Positions 9,523 to 19,819 of a DNA stretch of 64,000 nucleotides are shown in pieces. A program made the position numbers and the translations under genes. Numbering within the stretch: the stretch's first letter is position 1; every line of letters begins with the position of its first letter. The notes under the pieces are model-generated. The model searched no databases and was not told where the DNA came from. It worked only from the letters and a program-made list of their open reading frames with translations. Source of the stretch: Thraustochytrium sp. TN22 (lineage: Eukaryota; Sar; Bigyra; Thraustochytrida; Thraustochytriidae); the NCBI GenBank assembly GCA_013306675.1, contig JABLUY010000054.1:62001-126000 (forward strand), read 5' to 3'.

Positions 9523-11294
9523 CGAAGCCGCGCGCTTGCTTCTTCGCTCGCTCGCTCTCGCTTGCTTGCTCGCTTGCGCGGCGTGCTAGCTAGCCGCTTG
9601 CGTTCAACCGCGCGGACTCGTGCGCGCGACCCGTTGCGCTGCCCTCGCACACAATCAGACAGACGGTCAGTCAGCCGCGTGCGCGCTCGCTCGCCCGCTC
9701 GCCCGCCCGCTGCCCGCTCGCTGCCGCCGCGCGCTGCGCGTCCACGCGCGGTGCCGCGCGCTTGCTCGCCGCAATGCAGGTTTGCCGTGCGCTCGACCTG
9801 CGCAGCCAGGCCGGCGCGCGCGCGCACGTGGTTCGCTTCGCTCTTGGTTTACTTGTGTCTGCTTGGTTGGCGTTTGCGTGTCATTCGCGCGCTTGTGCAC
9901 GCGGGTGCAGCCGCAGGCGCACTGTGGTGCACGCGCCGGCGACTGCTGCCGGACTCTAGCCTAGTACAACTCGAGGAGCTGCAGAGGAGCTAGTAGCTAG
10001 GCTGGCTAAACTAGCGGTTCGTGCTGAACCTTGTGTACGTGAGACCGCGAGCGCGCCGCGCGCCGGCGGGCTGGCGGCAGGGCTTTTCGGCCGGGCCGTA
10101 CAACTCGTCCGAGGCGAGCGAGGGCGCGAGTCCGGCCTGCGAGGGAAGGCAGGCCGACGCCACGCGGCTGGCGAGGCTGACTGCACCAGCCGGCCAGCCG
10201 CCAAGCCGGCAGGCAGGCAGACGCAGGCAGGCAGGCCTTCCTCGGACGACTGACGCGACGCGCGACCGCGGCACGCGCGGGGTCAGCGGCCATGCTGGGC
10301 GGGCTGCGCAGAAGGCCGCAGAGGCAGGAGGTCGGCCCGGGCAGCCAGGGGAGATGCCCGAAGATCCAGGTCGTCGAGCCGCACGGGAATCAGTGGCAGC
10401 GCTCACGCGTGCAGTGCCGCGGCTTGACGCAAATGAGGCGGCTGCCGCTGCCAGTGAGGAGCTTATCTTTGCTCAAGCAGCCGTTGCCGCGAGCAGCCGA
10501 GCTGCGAAAGTGTGGTCTTTGCTCGAGGCTCGCACTGCAGCCTCGGCCGGGCGCGCGCCGAGGTCGAAGGTTGAACCGTTCGTGGCTCATCTAAACCGAG
10601 AAGGGCCGCGCGGCCCGGGCCGCCCGGCGGCGGCGGCCGCAGGCCTTTCTCCGGGGGAAGCTCAAAAAACTTGAACAGTGAACACCGCCGGCGGGCAAGC
10701 ACGTGCTGCCAGGCAACAGGGCTAGCCCGACGGTGATGAGCACGCGCGGGCAAGATGGTTCAGTGAGAGGACTACTAAGGGATGATTTCTATGATCTGCC
10801 TGGCTGCACGGGCGCTTCGCTTGATCTGCATGCGCTCGCTTGATTTGCAGTGCACTCGCTTATTAGCCTGGCAGCCTGAGGCCAGCTGCGCTTGTAGCGC
10901 CGTGTAGCCGAGATGACGAAGTAAATTCCCGGCTCAGCGTGCTCGCCTAAAGGGCTTGAGGTGCGACCTTGCGATCTTGTCGCCACAACCCGCGTCGGCC
11001 CAAATCGCCCTCGAGCACCCGGCCTCCGCGCTCCTCAACTCGCCCTTCTTCGTTCTTGCGATGCTCATGGGCGCTCATGGCGACCCGGACACTTCCTAAC
11101 CTCGAAGCTTCACTCAGTGTGAGTCATCACGCTTGTCTTCGAGTCGGCACTGCAGTGACGCCCTGGCAGCTCGCTGTGCACTGGCACTGGCACTGGCAGA
11201 GCGCCACGGCGCGCAAGCAGCAGCAGCAGAAACAGCGTAGCAGCAACAGCAGCAGCAACTGTTGCGGCTGCTAATGCCAGTGCCAAACGCGAAT

Positions 11295-11352
<58 letters not shown>

Positions 11353-11831
11353 GCGCAACGCAACGCAGCACGACTGCTCCGCGGCAACCTCCGCGGCAAC
11401 CTGATGGGCACGGCATGGCACGGAGCAGGCGCAGCGCGCGCGTTCTGACGTCGCCATGCTACCAGCGAAGAAGCAGGCAAACTACAGAGCACGGCGCAGG
11501 CAGGGCAGGGCAGGGCGGCGCGGCGGTGCTCGCGGCGCGGCGGTGCTCGGAGAGCTAGCTCGCAGCGCGCAGGCGCCCGCGCTCGCTCGCTCACTCGCTC
11601 GAGAGGCCGGCCGCTCGCTCGCTCGCTCGCTCGACAGCGGAGGCGGCGAGCAGGAGAGGCGCATCTTGGTCTTCTTCCTCGGCGTGAAGTCGCGCTGCTG
11701 CTGCTGCTCTCGCTGCTGCTGGCGCTGCTGGCGCTGCTGCTGCTCCTGCTGCTGCTGCTGCTGGCGCGGCCGCGGCAGAGAGGCAAGGCGCTGGCGAGCG
11801 GACGAGCGAGCGAGCGAGCGCGCGCACAGCC
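9389..11831. other. Intergenic block between divergent genes
   Basis: No supported gene. The first part is the 5' leader of the coiled-coil gene, with an ACGC tetranucleotide repeat at about 9485-9522. The middle is GC-rich non-coding sequence with scattered CTAGCTAG motifs (9586-9595, 9984-9993) and GGCA runs (10204-10233). The right end leads into the YccV-domain gene through GCTC/GAGC repeats (11610-11634 and 11804-11820). Frames here are low-complexity and lack credible starts. Confidence 0.45.
11295..11351. repeat. (GCA)19 trinucleotide repeat
   Basis: A 57-bp uninterrupted GCA/CAG run in intergenic DNA about 480 bp upstream of the YccV-domain gene. It lies in no credible coding frame and is likely to vary in length between strains. 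Confidence 0.95.
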
Positions 11832-12547
11832 ATGACGGCGCCGGTGGTGGGCAAGGTGCTGCGGCGCGAGCTGCTGCAGACGGCGAAGCAGCTGGACACG
11901 AGGATACGCGAGCTGCGCCTGCGCGCGGGGCCGTCGCTCAAGGTGCGCGGCAGCGAGCTCTTCGACGTGCGCGAGACGGAGCGCTTCCGCAGGTTCCTGC
12001 CGCGGCCCGAGGCGCGGCGCCAGCCCAACTTTGGCAGCTACGGCGCCGTGCCCTTCGTGCCCATCGCCGATCTCTTTGAGGATGCCTTCCCGTCGGACGA
12101 GGTCATGGAGGCCTCGGCGGAGGCCGGCTTCGCGGCCCTGCGCGCGATCAACCGCCGTCTGCACGTCTATGAGAACCGCACCTTCGTGCCGTCCAAGCCG
12201 GACCGCGTGCTCTTTGACATCGGCAACGTCTTCCGCCACAAGAAGTTCGGCTTCCGCGGGGTCGTCGTCCAGTGGTTTGTCGAGTGCCCGGCTGGCCCGG
12301 ACTGGATCGAGCAGTGGGGCCCTTCAAGGACGGCCCCTCCCAGCCCTTTTACCGCACGCTCGTCGACACGCGCGACCGCCCCGAGCCCTTTATGACCCTC
12401 GCCGCGCAGGAAAACCTCCAGTTCCTGCCCAACCCGGACGACCCGGAGCCCGCGCATCCCAAGCTCGATGAGTTCTTCTCCGACTACGCCTTCGGCCACT
12501 TTGTTGTGCGCGAGCGCATGGCACTCGCCTTTCCCGAGGACTGGTGA
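11832..12547 (+). CDS. YccV/HspQ-like domain protein with a one-base frame break
   Basis: Starts at ATG 11832 (context CAGCCATGA). The first frame runs to 12395 and encodes an unrecognised N-terminal region, then VLFDIGNVFRHKKFGFRGVV, the start of a YccV-like (hemimethylated-DNA-binding/HspQ) domain, up to DWIEQWG. The rest of the same domain (QPFYRTLVD, then AAQENLQFLP) and a C-terminal segment ending FPEDW continue in another frame to 12547. Joining requires one extra C at about 12321-12325, inside GGGGCCC. No credible intron fits. A sequencing or assembly indel is the simplest reading; a real frameshift is the alternative. In bacteria HspQ modulates Lon protease, and plant ClpF carries a YccV domain. 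The substrate here is unknown. Confidence 0.7.
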
Positions 12548-13095
12548 GCCAGCAAAGGGGGGGGCGCGACGCGAGACGCCTGGCAATCGCCAGGTCATGT
12601 CACCACAGGCCTCATGCGCCGCACATCGATCATCACACAACGTCCGAGTCCAGTCAGTCGGTCAGGCGATTCTTGGCAAGGTTAGATCACCCGTTTTATT
12701 TCTGCTTCGTCGCGGCGCGCCGACCGTCACCGTGACCAGCAAGCAACGTAGCAAGAGCCAGTAACCCGCTCTGCGGATAGCGCAAGCCAAGGCCCGGTCT
12801 ATAAGCCAGGCCTTCACTCAACTCTCTGACAAGCTGGCTAGCTAGCCAGCTTTTGATTCAGCTAGCTCTCTAGCTAGCTAGCTAGTCTAGAGAGTGAGGG
12901 GGGAACGAGAGACAGCAGCCCAAAGACGAACGAGTGTGTACGAAGAAGCTAAACCATAACATGAGACAGCCTTGTACTTGTTTGCTTGTTTGCCTTGAGC
13001 GAAAGTGCGCACGCAGGCAGTCCGTCGCCCCTGCTGGCGTGAGAAAGGGACATTCCTGTGTCACGGTCATCGCTTTGGCTTGCCTTGCTTTGCGC
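12548..13095. other. 3' region between convergent genes with CTAG repeat
   Basis: No gene seen. A block of CTAGCTAG-type repeats interrupted by other sequence lies at about 12838-12890, between the 3' ends of the YccV gene and the aldo-keto reductase. Confidence 0.45.
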
Positions 13096-14265
13096 TCACG
13101 GCAACGGATTCCAATCCTTCTCCTTTTCAGGCCGATTGCCGAGAATCTCGTCCACACGAGCCAAGACAGTGTCGTCAATCTGCGACAGGCACGCGACGGC
13201 CGTGAGCGCATCCTGCAGCTGCGAGACCTTGCTGGCGCCCAGAATGACCGTCGTGGCGTGGTCGTTCTTGAGGCACCAAGCCACGGCAAAGGCAGCCATG
13301 GAGCAGCCCGCCTCCTCGGCCACGGGAAGCAGCATGTTGACGCGCTCAACAAGATCGTCGAACGATGCGATGCCAGGGTGCCGCGTGCCAGCCTGGAAGT
13401 CGCGCAGAAGGTAGGAGAAGTCGTCAAGCGCCAGCCGTGAGCCCTCTGGGATCCCGTTCGCGTACTTGCCCGTCAGCACGCCGCTTGACAGCGCGCTCCA
13501 CACGGTTGTGCCCATGCCGTACTCAGCGTAGAGTGGCGCGTACTCTCGCTCGAAGCGATCGCGGTGCAGCAAGTTGTACTGGGGCTGTTCGCAAATTGGG
13601 GCAATGAGCCCCAGTCGATCCGCCACGGCATGTGCTCGCGCAATATCCACCGCGCTCCACTCGCTCGTGCACCAGTAGAACGCCATGCCGCGCTCAATTA
13701 CGTGGTTGAACGCACGCACGATCTCCTCCATGGGCGTGTGCGGGTCCATGCGGTGCGCGAAGACCACGTCCACGTACGACATGTTGAGCCGCTCCAGCGA
13801 CCCCTGCAGACCCTCCACGATGTGCTTACGGCTCAGTCCCATGGCGTTCGGCTTCCTCGCCGGGCGATCCACCCCGAAGAAGATCTTGGTCGTCACCACC
13901 AGCTCGCGCCGCTTCACGCCCAGCTCACGCTCCATGCGAGCAAACACGCTTCCCATGAGCGTCTCAGCCAGCCCGTTTGCGTACGCCTCCGCGGCGTCAA
14001 AGAGGTTGATGCCAGCCTCCCAGCACGTCTTCATGAGCTCGAACGCCGCGTCCTCGTCCACCTGCGTCCCAAAGGTCACCCACGAGCCAAACGAGAGCCT
14101 GCTCACCACCAGGCCCGACCGACCCAGCGTCGTGTACGGCATCGCGTGTCCTTGGCATGCCTCCGGCGCATCTGCTGCTGCCGCCAGCACTGGCGACAGC
14201 GTCGTTGGGCTCGCCGCCCAAACCACCGCCATGGCGCTCACCACCATCACGCGCAGCGCCCTCAT
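13096..14265 (-). CDS. Aldo-keto reductase of the Kv channel beta-subunit type, with signal peptide
   Basis: A 389-residue protein from ATG 14265. The frame is open upstream to a GTG at 14565 but has no other ATG. Residues 1-29 are a hydrophobic signal-like sequence (MRALRVMVV...LAAAAD). The TIM-barrel reductase starts at about residue 43 (YTTLGRSGLVVSRLSFGSW). The catalytic tetrad is visible: D90, Y95 (FDAAEAY), K127 (TTKIF) and H171 (VVFAHRMDP). The segments TPMEEIVRAFNHVI and PICEQPQYNLL are hallmarks of the KCNAB/AKR6 group, whose members bind NADPH. Animal Kv-beta has Asn at the fourth tetrad position, while this protein has the ordinary His, so full catalytic activity is plausible. The N-terminal targeting sequence is unusual for this cytosolic family. 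No channel gene is nearby. Confidence 0.85.
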   Translation of the reverse strand: MRALRVMVVSAMAVVWAASPTTLSPVLAAAADAPEACQGHAMPYTTLGRSGLVVSRLSFGSWVTFGTQVDEDAAFELMKTCWEAGINLFDAAEAYANGLAETLMGSVFARMERELGVKRRELVVTTKIFFGVDRPARKPNAMGLSRKHIVEGLQGSLERLNMSYVDVVFAHRMDPHTPMEEIVRAFNHVIERGMAFYWCTSEWSAVDIARAHAVADRLGLIAPICEQPQYNLLHRDRFEREYAPLYAEYGMGTTVWSALSSGVLTGKYANGIPEGSRLALDDFSYLLRDFQAGTRHPGIASFDDLVERVNMLLPVAEEAGCSMAAFAVAWCLKNDHATTVILGASKVSQLQDALTAVACLSQIDDTVLARVDEILGNRPEKEKDWNPLP

Positions 14266-14825
14266 CGTCGACGTGTGGTTGGCGGTCCCTTTCTTGCCAG
14301 CGTATCCAGCCGCTGCCTTGCTGTACAGAGCGCTCTTTCGAAGGACGTCTGCCTGCGCGCCGCTCGGAGCGATTGCAGCGCGCTTGCTTCGGCCCAGCGT
14401 GGGGATTTTGCCGTCGATCTTTTTGTCGTGCGGTAAGTCGACCCCTGGCTTGGCTTGCTTGGCACCGGGTTCCCAGTCAATCCGAGTCACTCCGCAAGGC
14501 GCAAGGCGCTCGCTCGTTATCTCATCAGCCTGCCTCTGATGTGAGCGATGCGGCGCGGGGAACACAGTGCCAAGGTCCCGTGGCGAAACCTAAAGTGAAT
14601 GAAAGTGAGGTAATGTGAGAGCAAGGGTTCCACCCAGGTGAATGAATGCTCGTGCAGCTAAGAACGTCACAGCACAGCTGCTGGCTGATCATTCAAGTTG
14701 CAAGCGTGTTCCCTTTTGTTCCCGCGCCACAGCTCAAGGCCGGCGGCGGCGCCGCACCGTGACTTCATCAACTGCATGATCACAGGAAGAGTAAGTTACT
14801 TGGCAGCCAGCCCCCTAACTTATGG
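14266..14825. other. 5' region of aldo-keto reductase and 3' region of DRC2
   Basis: No gene supported. The reductase frame stays open from 14266 to 14565 without an ATG, so this is taken as leader or promoter. The rest is ordinary sequence ahead of the DRC2 stop codon at 14826. Confidence 0.4.
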
Positions 14826-16481
14826 TTATGGCCGAGCGACGGCAGAGCAGGAGCGCACAACGAGGTTGCCTTCGACGACAGTTGGGGGCACGCCTCGAGC
14901 AGCGGCGGCTCGCCGTGTGACATTGACGCGGCCGTTCACAACGAGGAGCGGGTTGGAGCGGTCAAGCGTGTCGGGCGCCACCGACACACCGTCCAGGTAC
15001 TGCTTGAGCATCGCCTTGAGCAGCTGATGCTCGTTGCGCAGGCGCTCCTTCTCCTTGTCAACGGCAAGCTTGGAGAGCATGGCCTTGTTGAAGCGCTTGA
15101 AGAAGCCGTCGAGCGACTGCCACTCGTCGACGAGCTGGCCGTCCGGACCCACGGCCCGTGCCTTCTCAAGGAGCTGCGCAGGCGTCTCCACGTCGTGCTG
15201 CAGCATGCGCAGCTTGTCACTGGCGGTCGAGGAGGCAGGCTGCTGCTTGGCGCCGGCACCGCACCCTCCCTCGATGCCGCCCTCGCCCTCCTCCTCAGGC
15301 GGCGGCGCGTCCACCTCCGGCTTGGCCGTCTCCGTGCTCTCGTAGAACGGCAGGAGCTTTTCCTCCTGCGTCTCGTACTTGCGCGCCAGCTGCGCGAGCT
15401 TGAGGATGCGGTCCGCCAGGTCCAGGTTCGCGTCGATCTTGCGACGGGCGTCCGTCGTGCTGCGGGTCAGGTCAGCCAGACGCGAGGACTGCGTGTCGCG
15501 GAACCGATTCATGCGCGTCTTGAGCTCCAAAAAGTGGCGGCTGATCTGATCCTTCTCAGTACGCAAGCTGCCGTTGCGCTCGTCACACTCGCGGCCGTTT
15601 TGCGTGATCTTGGTGCGCCAGTGGCTTAGCGACGATTGCAGGCGCTCGATGCGCTTGATCTTCGCCTCGATCTCCTTGGATAGCTCGTTGTCCTTGCGCG
15701 TCAAGAACTTAAAGTCCTGAGTGCGCTGGTCCGTATTCTGCAGGTAGTTCAGGTGCGCCGACTCGAAGCAGCGCTCGAGCTCCTCAATCGTGCTCTCCAG
15801 CGTGATGCGCAAAATGTTCACATCCTCGAGGTTCTTGTTGCGCACCTCCTCGCGCGTCTGCTCGTGCTCCTGCCGCGCGTCCGCCTCGCGCTCCGCCTCC
15901 TTGGCGTCCACCGCCGCGATAATGTCAAGGAGCTCCTGCTTCTCCAGCTGGTGCTGCCGCTGGACCTGCTCGCGCTCCGCGTTGAACTCAGCCGCCACCT
16001 CTGTCAGCTGCGCCTCGAACTCGTTCTCCAGCGCCAGCAGCCGCGCGTCCTGCTGATCGATGAGCCGGTCGATGTTCGTCAGGTGCGAACGCAGCGCCGT
16101 CTGGTACTGCTCCTCCGCCTCCTCCAGGTCGCGGTCCAGGCTGTGAATAATCGCGTCCTTGCGGTCCACGTCGCGCTCGTGGTTCTGCGAGAGGATCTCA
16201 ATGTCGTTGCGCAGCGACTCCACCTTGGCCAGGCGAAGGATCTTGCGCCACTGCTGCTGCACGCGGAGCTTGTTCGTCTGCGTGTTGCGCATCTCCTGCT
16301 GCATCTCCGCCTCCAGCCGCGCGCGCACCTGCATGGCGCGCAGCTTGCGCACGTCATTCTCCTCCAGCCGCCGCTTCTTGTCCTCCGCCGCCTGGTCCTC
16401 CTCGCTCAGCTCCGGCTCCGCCTTGCCGCCCTTGCCGCCCTTCTTCTTCCCGCCCTTGACGTCCTTGCCAAGCACCGCCAT
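14826..16481 (-). CDS. DRC2: Dynein regulatory complex subunit 2 (CCDC65/DRC2)
   Basis: 551 residues from ATG 16481. A Lys/Gly-rich start (GKKKGGKGGK) leads into nearly continuous coiled coil to about residue 380. The diagnostic block is LRNDIEILSQNHERDVDRKD followed by EEAEEQYQTALRSHL, which I recall as highly conserved in CCDC65/DRC2 of animals and Chlamydomonas. A second family landmark is KYETQEEKLLPFYES near 370-385. DRC2 pairs with DRC1 as the base of the nexin-dynein regulatory complex, which links doublet microtubules and controls dynein in motile 9+2 axonemes. The organism should therefore have a motile flagellated stage. The acidic linker at about 390-415 and the C-terminal tail are less conserved. 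The length is a little above the animal ~480-500 residues. Confidence 0.9.
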   Translation of the reverse strand: MAVLGKDVKGGKKKGGKGGKAEPELSEEDQAAEDKKRRLEENDVRKLRAMQVRARLEAEMQQEMRNTQTNKLRVQQQWRKILRLAKVESLRNDIEILSQNHERDVDRKDAIIHSLDRDLEEAEEQYQTALRSHLTNIDRLIDQQDARLLALENEFEAQLTEVAAEFNAEREQVQRQHQLEKQELLDIIAAVDAKEAEREADARQEHEQTREEVRNKNLEDVNILRITLESTIEELERCFESAHLNYLQNTDQRTQDFKFLTRKDNELSKEIEAKIKRIERLQSSLSHWRTKITQNGRECDERNGSLRTEKDQISRHFLELKTRMNRFRDTQSSRLADLTRSTTDARRKIDANLDLADRILKLAQLARKYETQEEKLLPFYESTETAKPEVDAPPPEEEGEGGIEGGCGAGAKQQPASSTASDKLRMLQHDVETPAQLLEKARAVGPDGQLVDEWQSLDGFFKRFNKAMLSKLAVDKEKERLRNEHQLLKAMLKQYLDGVSVAPDTLDRSNPLLVVNGRVNVTRRAAAARGVPPTVVEGNLVVRSCSAVARP

Positions 16482-17481
16482 TCTACTACGTCACGAGCGC
16501 TTGCGCTCTCGCTCTGCTGGCTGTTCCCGACCAAAGCAAAGCGCAAGCCGAGCGCTTGCTCTCTGCCGCCGCTGCCCTCGTCGCGCCGCGCAGCGCCGCG
16601 CAGCGCAGCGCAGCAGCACTCACTCACTCACCGCCGCTGCGGTCGCGCGCTCTCAATCAAATGCAGCTCGCACCCCGCTGTGCACCTGAAGCTCGATGAC
16701 TTCGCGGTCGTGCCACGCGTTGGTTGCCACGCGCGCACATGCATTCATCATCTTTCTTCGCAAAGGCAATTCTCAACCGGATGGGTGTGTGCTAATTGTG
16801 GGGCTCACTGCAGGCTGGGTATGAAAGGGAATGTTGGGAACTAGAGGGTGGACAAAGGACAGGAATGACAAAGGACAAAGGACACGCCACGAACGGAGGC
16901 GTCGGAGCCTCGGAGGGCAAGTCTGCCAGCCAGTAGCGTCGCGTCATTTTTTATTAGAACGGAAGCAGTCGCAGCGGCACGCAGCGGCACTCCCGCGTAA
17001 AAGTTGCCGGCCCGGCCCGGTCCGCCACAACGAGCCATCCAATTTCTGCCAGCTGGACTTTTTTCGAGGTGAGTGTAGGAGGGGTAGTGCAGTGGGGGTG
17101 CCTTTTCCCACACGCTCAGGCGTCAGTTGCGAAGGAGCCAGGCCGGCCAAACGGGCCACTTGGCCAGTGTTGGCCCACAATGCACGCGCAGGAGCCGCCA
17201 CGAACGGGGATGGCCAGCGGAACTGGACTGAACGTGCAAACAGGCGGCCTGGACCCAGCGCGATGGTGTCGCAGCCTTTGCGCTCCCTGCCCCCAATGCC
17301 CCGGCACGGTGGCTGTGCGGGTCCGAGATGTGACGTCACGCTCTAGTAGGCATCGTGTGGTGGGGCGCTGTAGTCACTACACGCGACCTCGCACCGCTCG
17401 CTCGCGCCGCGCCAGCAGGCAAAGCGCAAAGCCACTCCGAGGCGGCGCTCACGCGGCGGCACGCTCCTTGGTCGGCGCGCG
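16482..17481. other. Divergent intergenic region
   Basis: No supported gene in 1 kb. It separates the divergent starts of DRC2 (16481) and the vWA gene (17482), so both promoters should lie here. A short GCGCAGC repeat sits near 16588-16615. The GC content falls in the middle. Confidence 0.45.
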
Positions 17482-19605
17482 ATGCGTAGGTTGCTCTGCT
17501 GCGCGGCGGCTGCGGCCGTCGCTGTCATGGCGGCGACCGTGACTGCCACGCGCATGGAGCGCTGCGGACCGTACGACGTGGTTCTGCTCCTGGACGTCTC
17601 TGGGTCCGTCTCGGAGAGCGAGTTTGTCCAGATGAAGACAGTGGCCAAGGAGATCGCCGCGGAGCTGCATCTTGGCACCAATGACGTGACGGCGGATCGC
17701 ATTACTGTCGCCACGTTCGCGTCGGACATTCTCGGAGAGAAAAATAAGCGCAAGGACCTCGATGCCTTCAACTCGCCCGTGAAGTTTGCCAACTTCGTGG
17801 ACAACAAGCTGCCCGGGCCCCGTCAGGGAAGCATCACCAACCTCGCCCGGGCCGCTGAGTACGCAGGCAACATGCTCAGGCGTGACGGGAGGAAAACTGC
17901 GACCCGCGTCATCTTGTTGCTCTCCGATGCAAAGCAAAAGGGCGACCTCACCGGCCTCAACCAGAAGCGTATCGTGCGTACTTGCGACAACATCGATCGC
18001 AAGAACGACATTTCTGGTGCGGCGGCGCTCCAGTGTGTGCGGGAGGAGCTTCAGGCTGCCGTGGACGATGGCATCAAGCTTGTTCTGATGCCCTTTGGTG
18101 AAAGCCCTTTCATCCCTTCCGCAGGGGACGCCACCTTCCCGGACGAGGTCGTCGTGCCGCACGACTTATCCGCTACGACGCTCGCCATGACTAGCGTCTT
18201 TGATCAGACATGCCCGGAGCTGGATCCCGCAAACTGTCCAGACGAGCATCGTGATATTGTCTTCGTGGTGGAGAACTCCAACGCCACGGGAGCTGCTGAG
18301 CTTGCGCAGGCGCGAGACTTCGTACTGAACTTTGCGAGCCGCTGGTCGTGGGCTGCGGCCGGGGTACGCTTCGCCTACGTTCAGTATTCGACCACCGTGC
18401 AGTGTCAAGTTCCGCTCGTCACGGAGGGCGGCGCTCCGGGCACAAGCTCTCTCGAAGACTTTCGCCTCCGGCTGGAGTCCTGCGTAGACACCCACCAGGA
18501 CGCAAACCTCCCGGCGGCGCTCGATGTGGCCTACGAGATGCTCCTTGCAGCACGAGCGTCCGAACTGGCTGGTCCTGCTCGGGATACCATTGTCTTCCAC
18601 ATTGGGAGCGACCGGCCGTTCCTGGACCTCGACCATGGTGGCGTACTCCCGGCAAGCGCCTGCAAGGGCGTGGACCTGAAGAAGCACGAGCGTAGGAGAC
18701 CAGAGAAGTGTGCGCGCAAGCTCGTGGCACGGCTACAGGGCCTCGACGCGGTGACGTACGTTTCCGTGCGGGTATCCAAGCTTCATCACGGGATCACAGG
18801 ACCCAAGAAGAAGGACATTTACTTTCGCCTCGACCCGCAAGTTGGCGTTTACACGTGCGAGGACTACAGCGGTCTGCAACCAGTCGCCAACGAGCTCACA
18901 GTTGACTCTTGCATCCTGCCTGTGGTTGCGAGCGCGCCCATCTCTATCTCTACAGCCAACCCGACGCTCGCTCCCACCGAATACCCGACCGGCCTCCCGA
19001 CGGCAAGTCCCACCGTCAATCCGACGGGCATACCAAGTGCAACGCCCACAGAGCTGCCGACAGCAATGCCAACTGGGAGGCCGACCTCTGCTCCTACGAG
19101 CAACCCGACAGACCAGCCGATTGTCGCGCCCACCAGGCACCCGACCAAAATCCCGACGGCGAGTCCCACGGCGTCTCCGACAGGCACTCCAAGTGTAATG
19201 CCCACAGAGTTGCCCACCGCGAGGCCGACCACAGCGCCAAGCTCTGCCCCTAGCGACAGCCCAACGGGTCGCCCGACGGTCACGCCCACCATGCTCCCGA
19301 CTGAGCTTCCGACGGCGAGTCCCACCGCGAGACCGACTGCTTCTCCTTCCAGCAGCCCTACGCGTCAGCCGACGGCGAATCCCACGGCCTACCCCACGGC
19401 CTTGCCAACCTTGAACCCAACCTTGTACCCGACTGAGGCACCCACCGCCTCACCGACCGCAAATCCCACGAACCTCCCGACCGAGTATCCATCCTTCGCG
19501 CCCACAAATCGCCCAACAAACCTGCCGACAACCACGGCTCCGTCCGAGGAACCAACCCCGTATCCGACTCCGTATCCTACTTTAGTTCCGACGGAGGCTC
19601 CATAG
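17482..19605 (+). CDS. Secreted double vWA-domain protein with PT-repeat stalk
   Basis: 707 residues. A signal peptide spans about 1-22 (MRRLLCCAAAAAVAV). The first von Willebrand A domain (about 30-215) carries an intact MIDAS start, LLLDVSGSVS with D38, S40 and S42, and should bind a divalent ion and a protein ligand. A second A-like domain (about 245-455) begins VFVVENSNATG and lacks the DxSxS motif, so it is degenerate or metal-independent. From about residue 490 to the end the protein is a long PTxxPT stalk (units such as PTASPT, PTANPT, PTELPT), typical of extended, O-glycosylated stramenopile wall or surface proteins. No C-terminal membrane anchor or GPI signal is visible. The likely role is cell-surface adhesion or extracellular matrix; the ligand is unknown. 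Confidence 0.85.
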   Translation: MRRLLCCAAAAAVAVMAATVTATRMERCGPYDVVLLLDVSGSVSESEFVQMKTVAKEIAAELHLGTNDVTADRITVATFASDILGEKNKRKDLDAFNSPVKFANFVDNKLPGPRQGSITNLARAAEYAGNMLRRDGRKTATRVILLLSDAKQKGDLTGLNQKRIVRTCDNIDRKNDISGAAALQCVREELQAAVDDGIKLVLMPFGESPFIPSAGDATFPDEVVVPHDLSATTLAMTSVFDQTCPELDPANCPDEHRDIVFVVENSNATGAAELAQARDFVLNFASRWSWAAAGVRFAYVQYSTTVQCQVPLVTEGGAPGTSSLEDFRLRLESCVDTHQDANLPAALDVAYEMLLAARASELAGPARDTIVFHIGSDRPFLDLDHGGVLPASACKGVDLKKHERRRPEKCARKLVARLQGLDAVTYVSVRVSKLHHGITGPKKKDIYFRLDPQVGVYTCEDYSGLQPVANELTVDSCILPVVASAPISISTANPTLAPTEYPTGLPTASPTVNPTGIPSATPTELPTAMPTGRPTSAPTSNPTDQPIVAPTRHPTKIPTASPTASPTGTPSVMPTELPTARPTTAPSSAPSDSPTGRPTVTPTMLPTELPTASPTARPTASPSSSPTRQPTANPTAYPTALPTLNPTLYPTEAPTASPTANPTNLPTEYPSFAPTNRPTNLPTTTAPSEEPTPYPTPYPTLVPTEAP

Positions 19606-19819
19606 GTGTGTTGGGGTGGGGTAGTATTAGCACTTTTCACAATTTTGTGCATGTGTTTCAAGAACATCGTTTCCAAAAGAAAGTTCTTGTGGCACATCTG
19701 ATGCTTTGAGTCTCTTCCCGGTTTTCGTCTGGAAGCAGGCCCAAGCGCGCGTTGCACGGCACATCGGCAAGCAGCCGCCTGATCCGCTGGTCCAGCTGCC
19801 TGTTGCCAGCGAGGCCAGC

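Noticed and set aside
10021-10674. 217-codon frame in the 9.4-11.8 kb block
   Set aside because: Non-ATG start, composition like its neighbours' noise, and no recognisable motif.
14266-14565. 100-residue N-terminal extension of the aldo-keto reductase
   Set aside because: It would start at GTG and precedes a well-formed signal peptide that begins at ATG 14265.
15753-16844. 363-codon frame antisense to DRC2
   Set aside because: A Leu/Arg-rich shadow of the DRC2 coiled coil; the sense strand has clear family homology.
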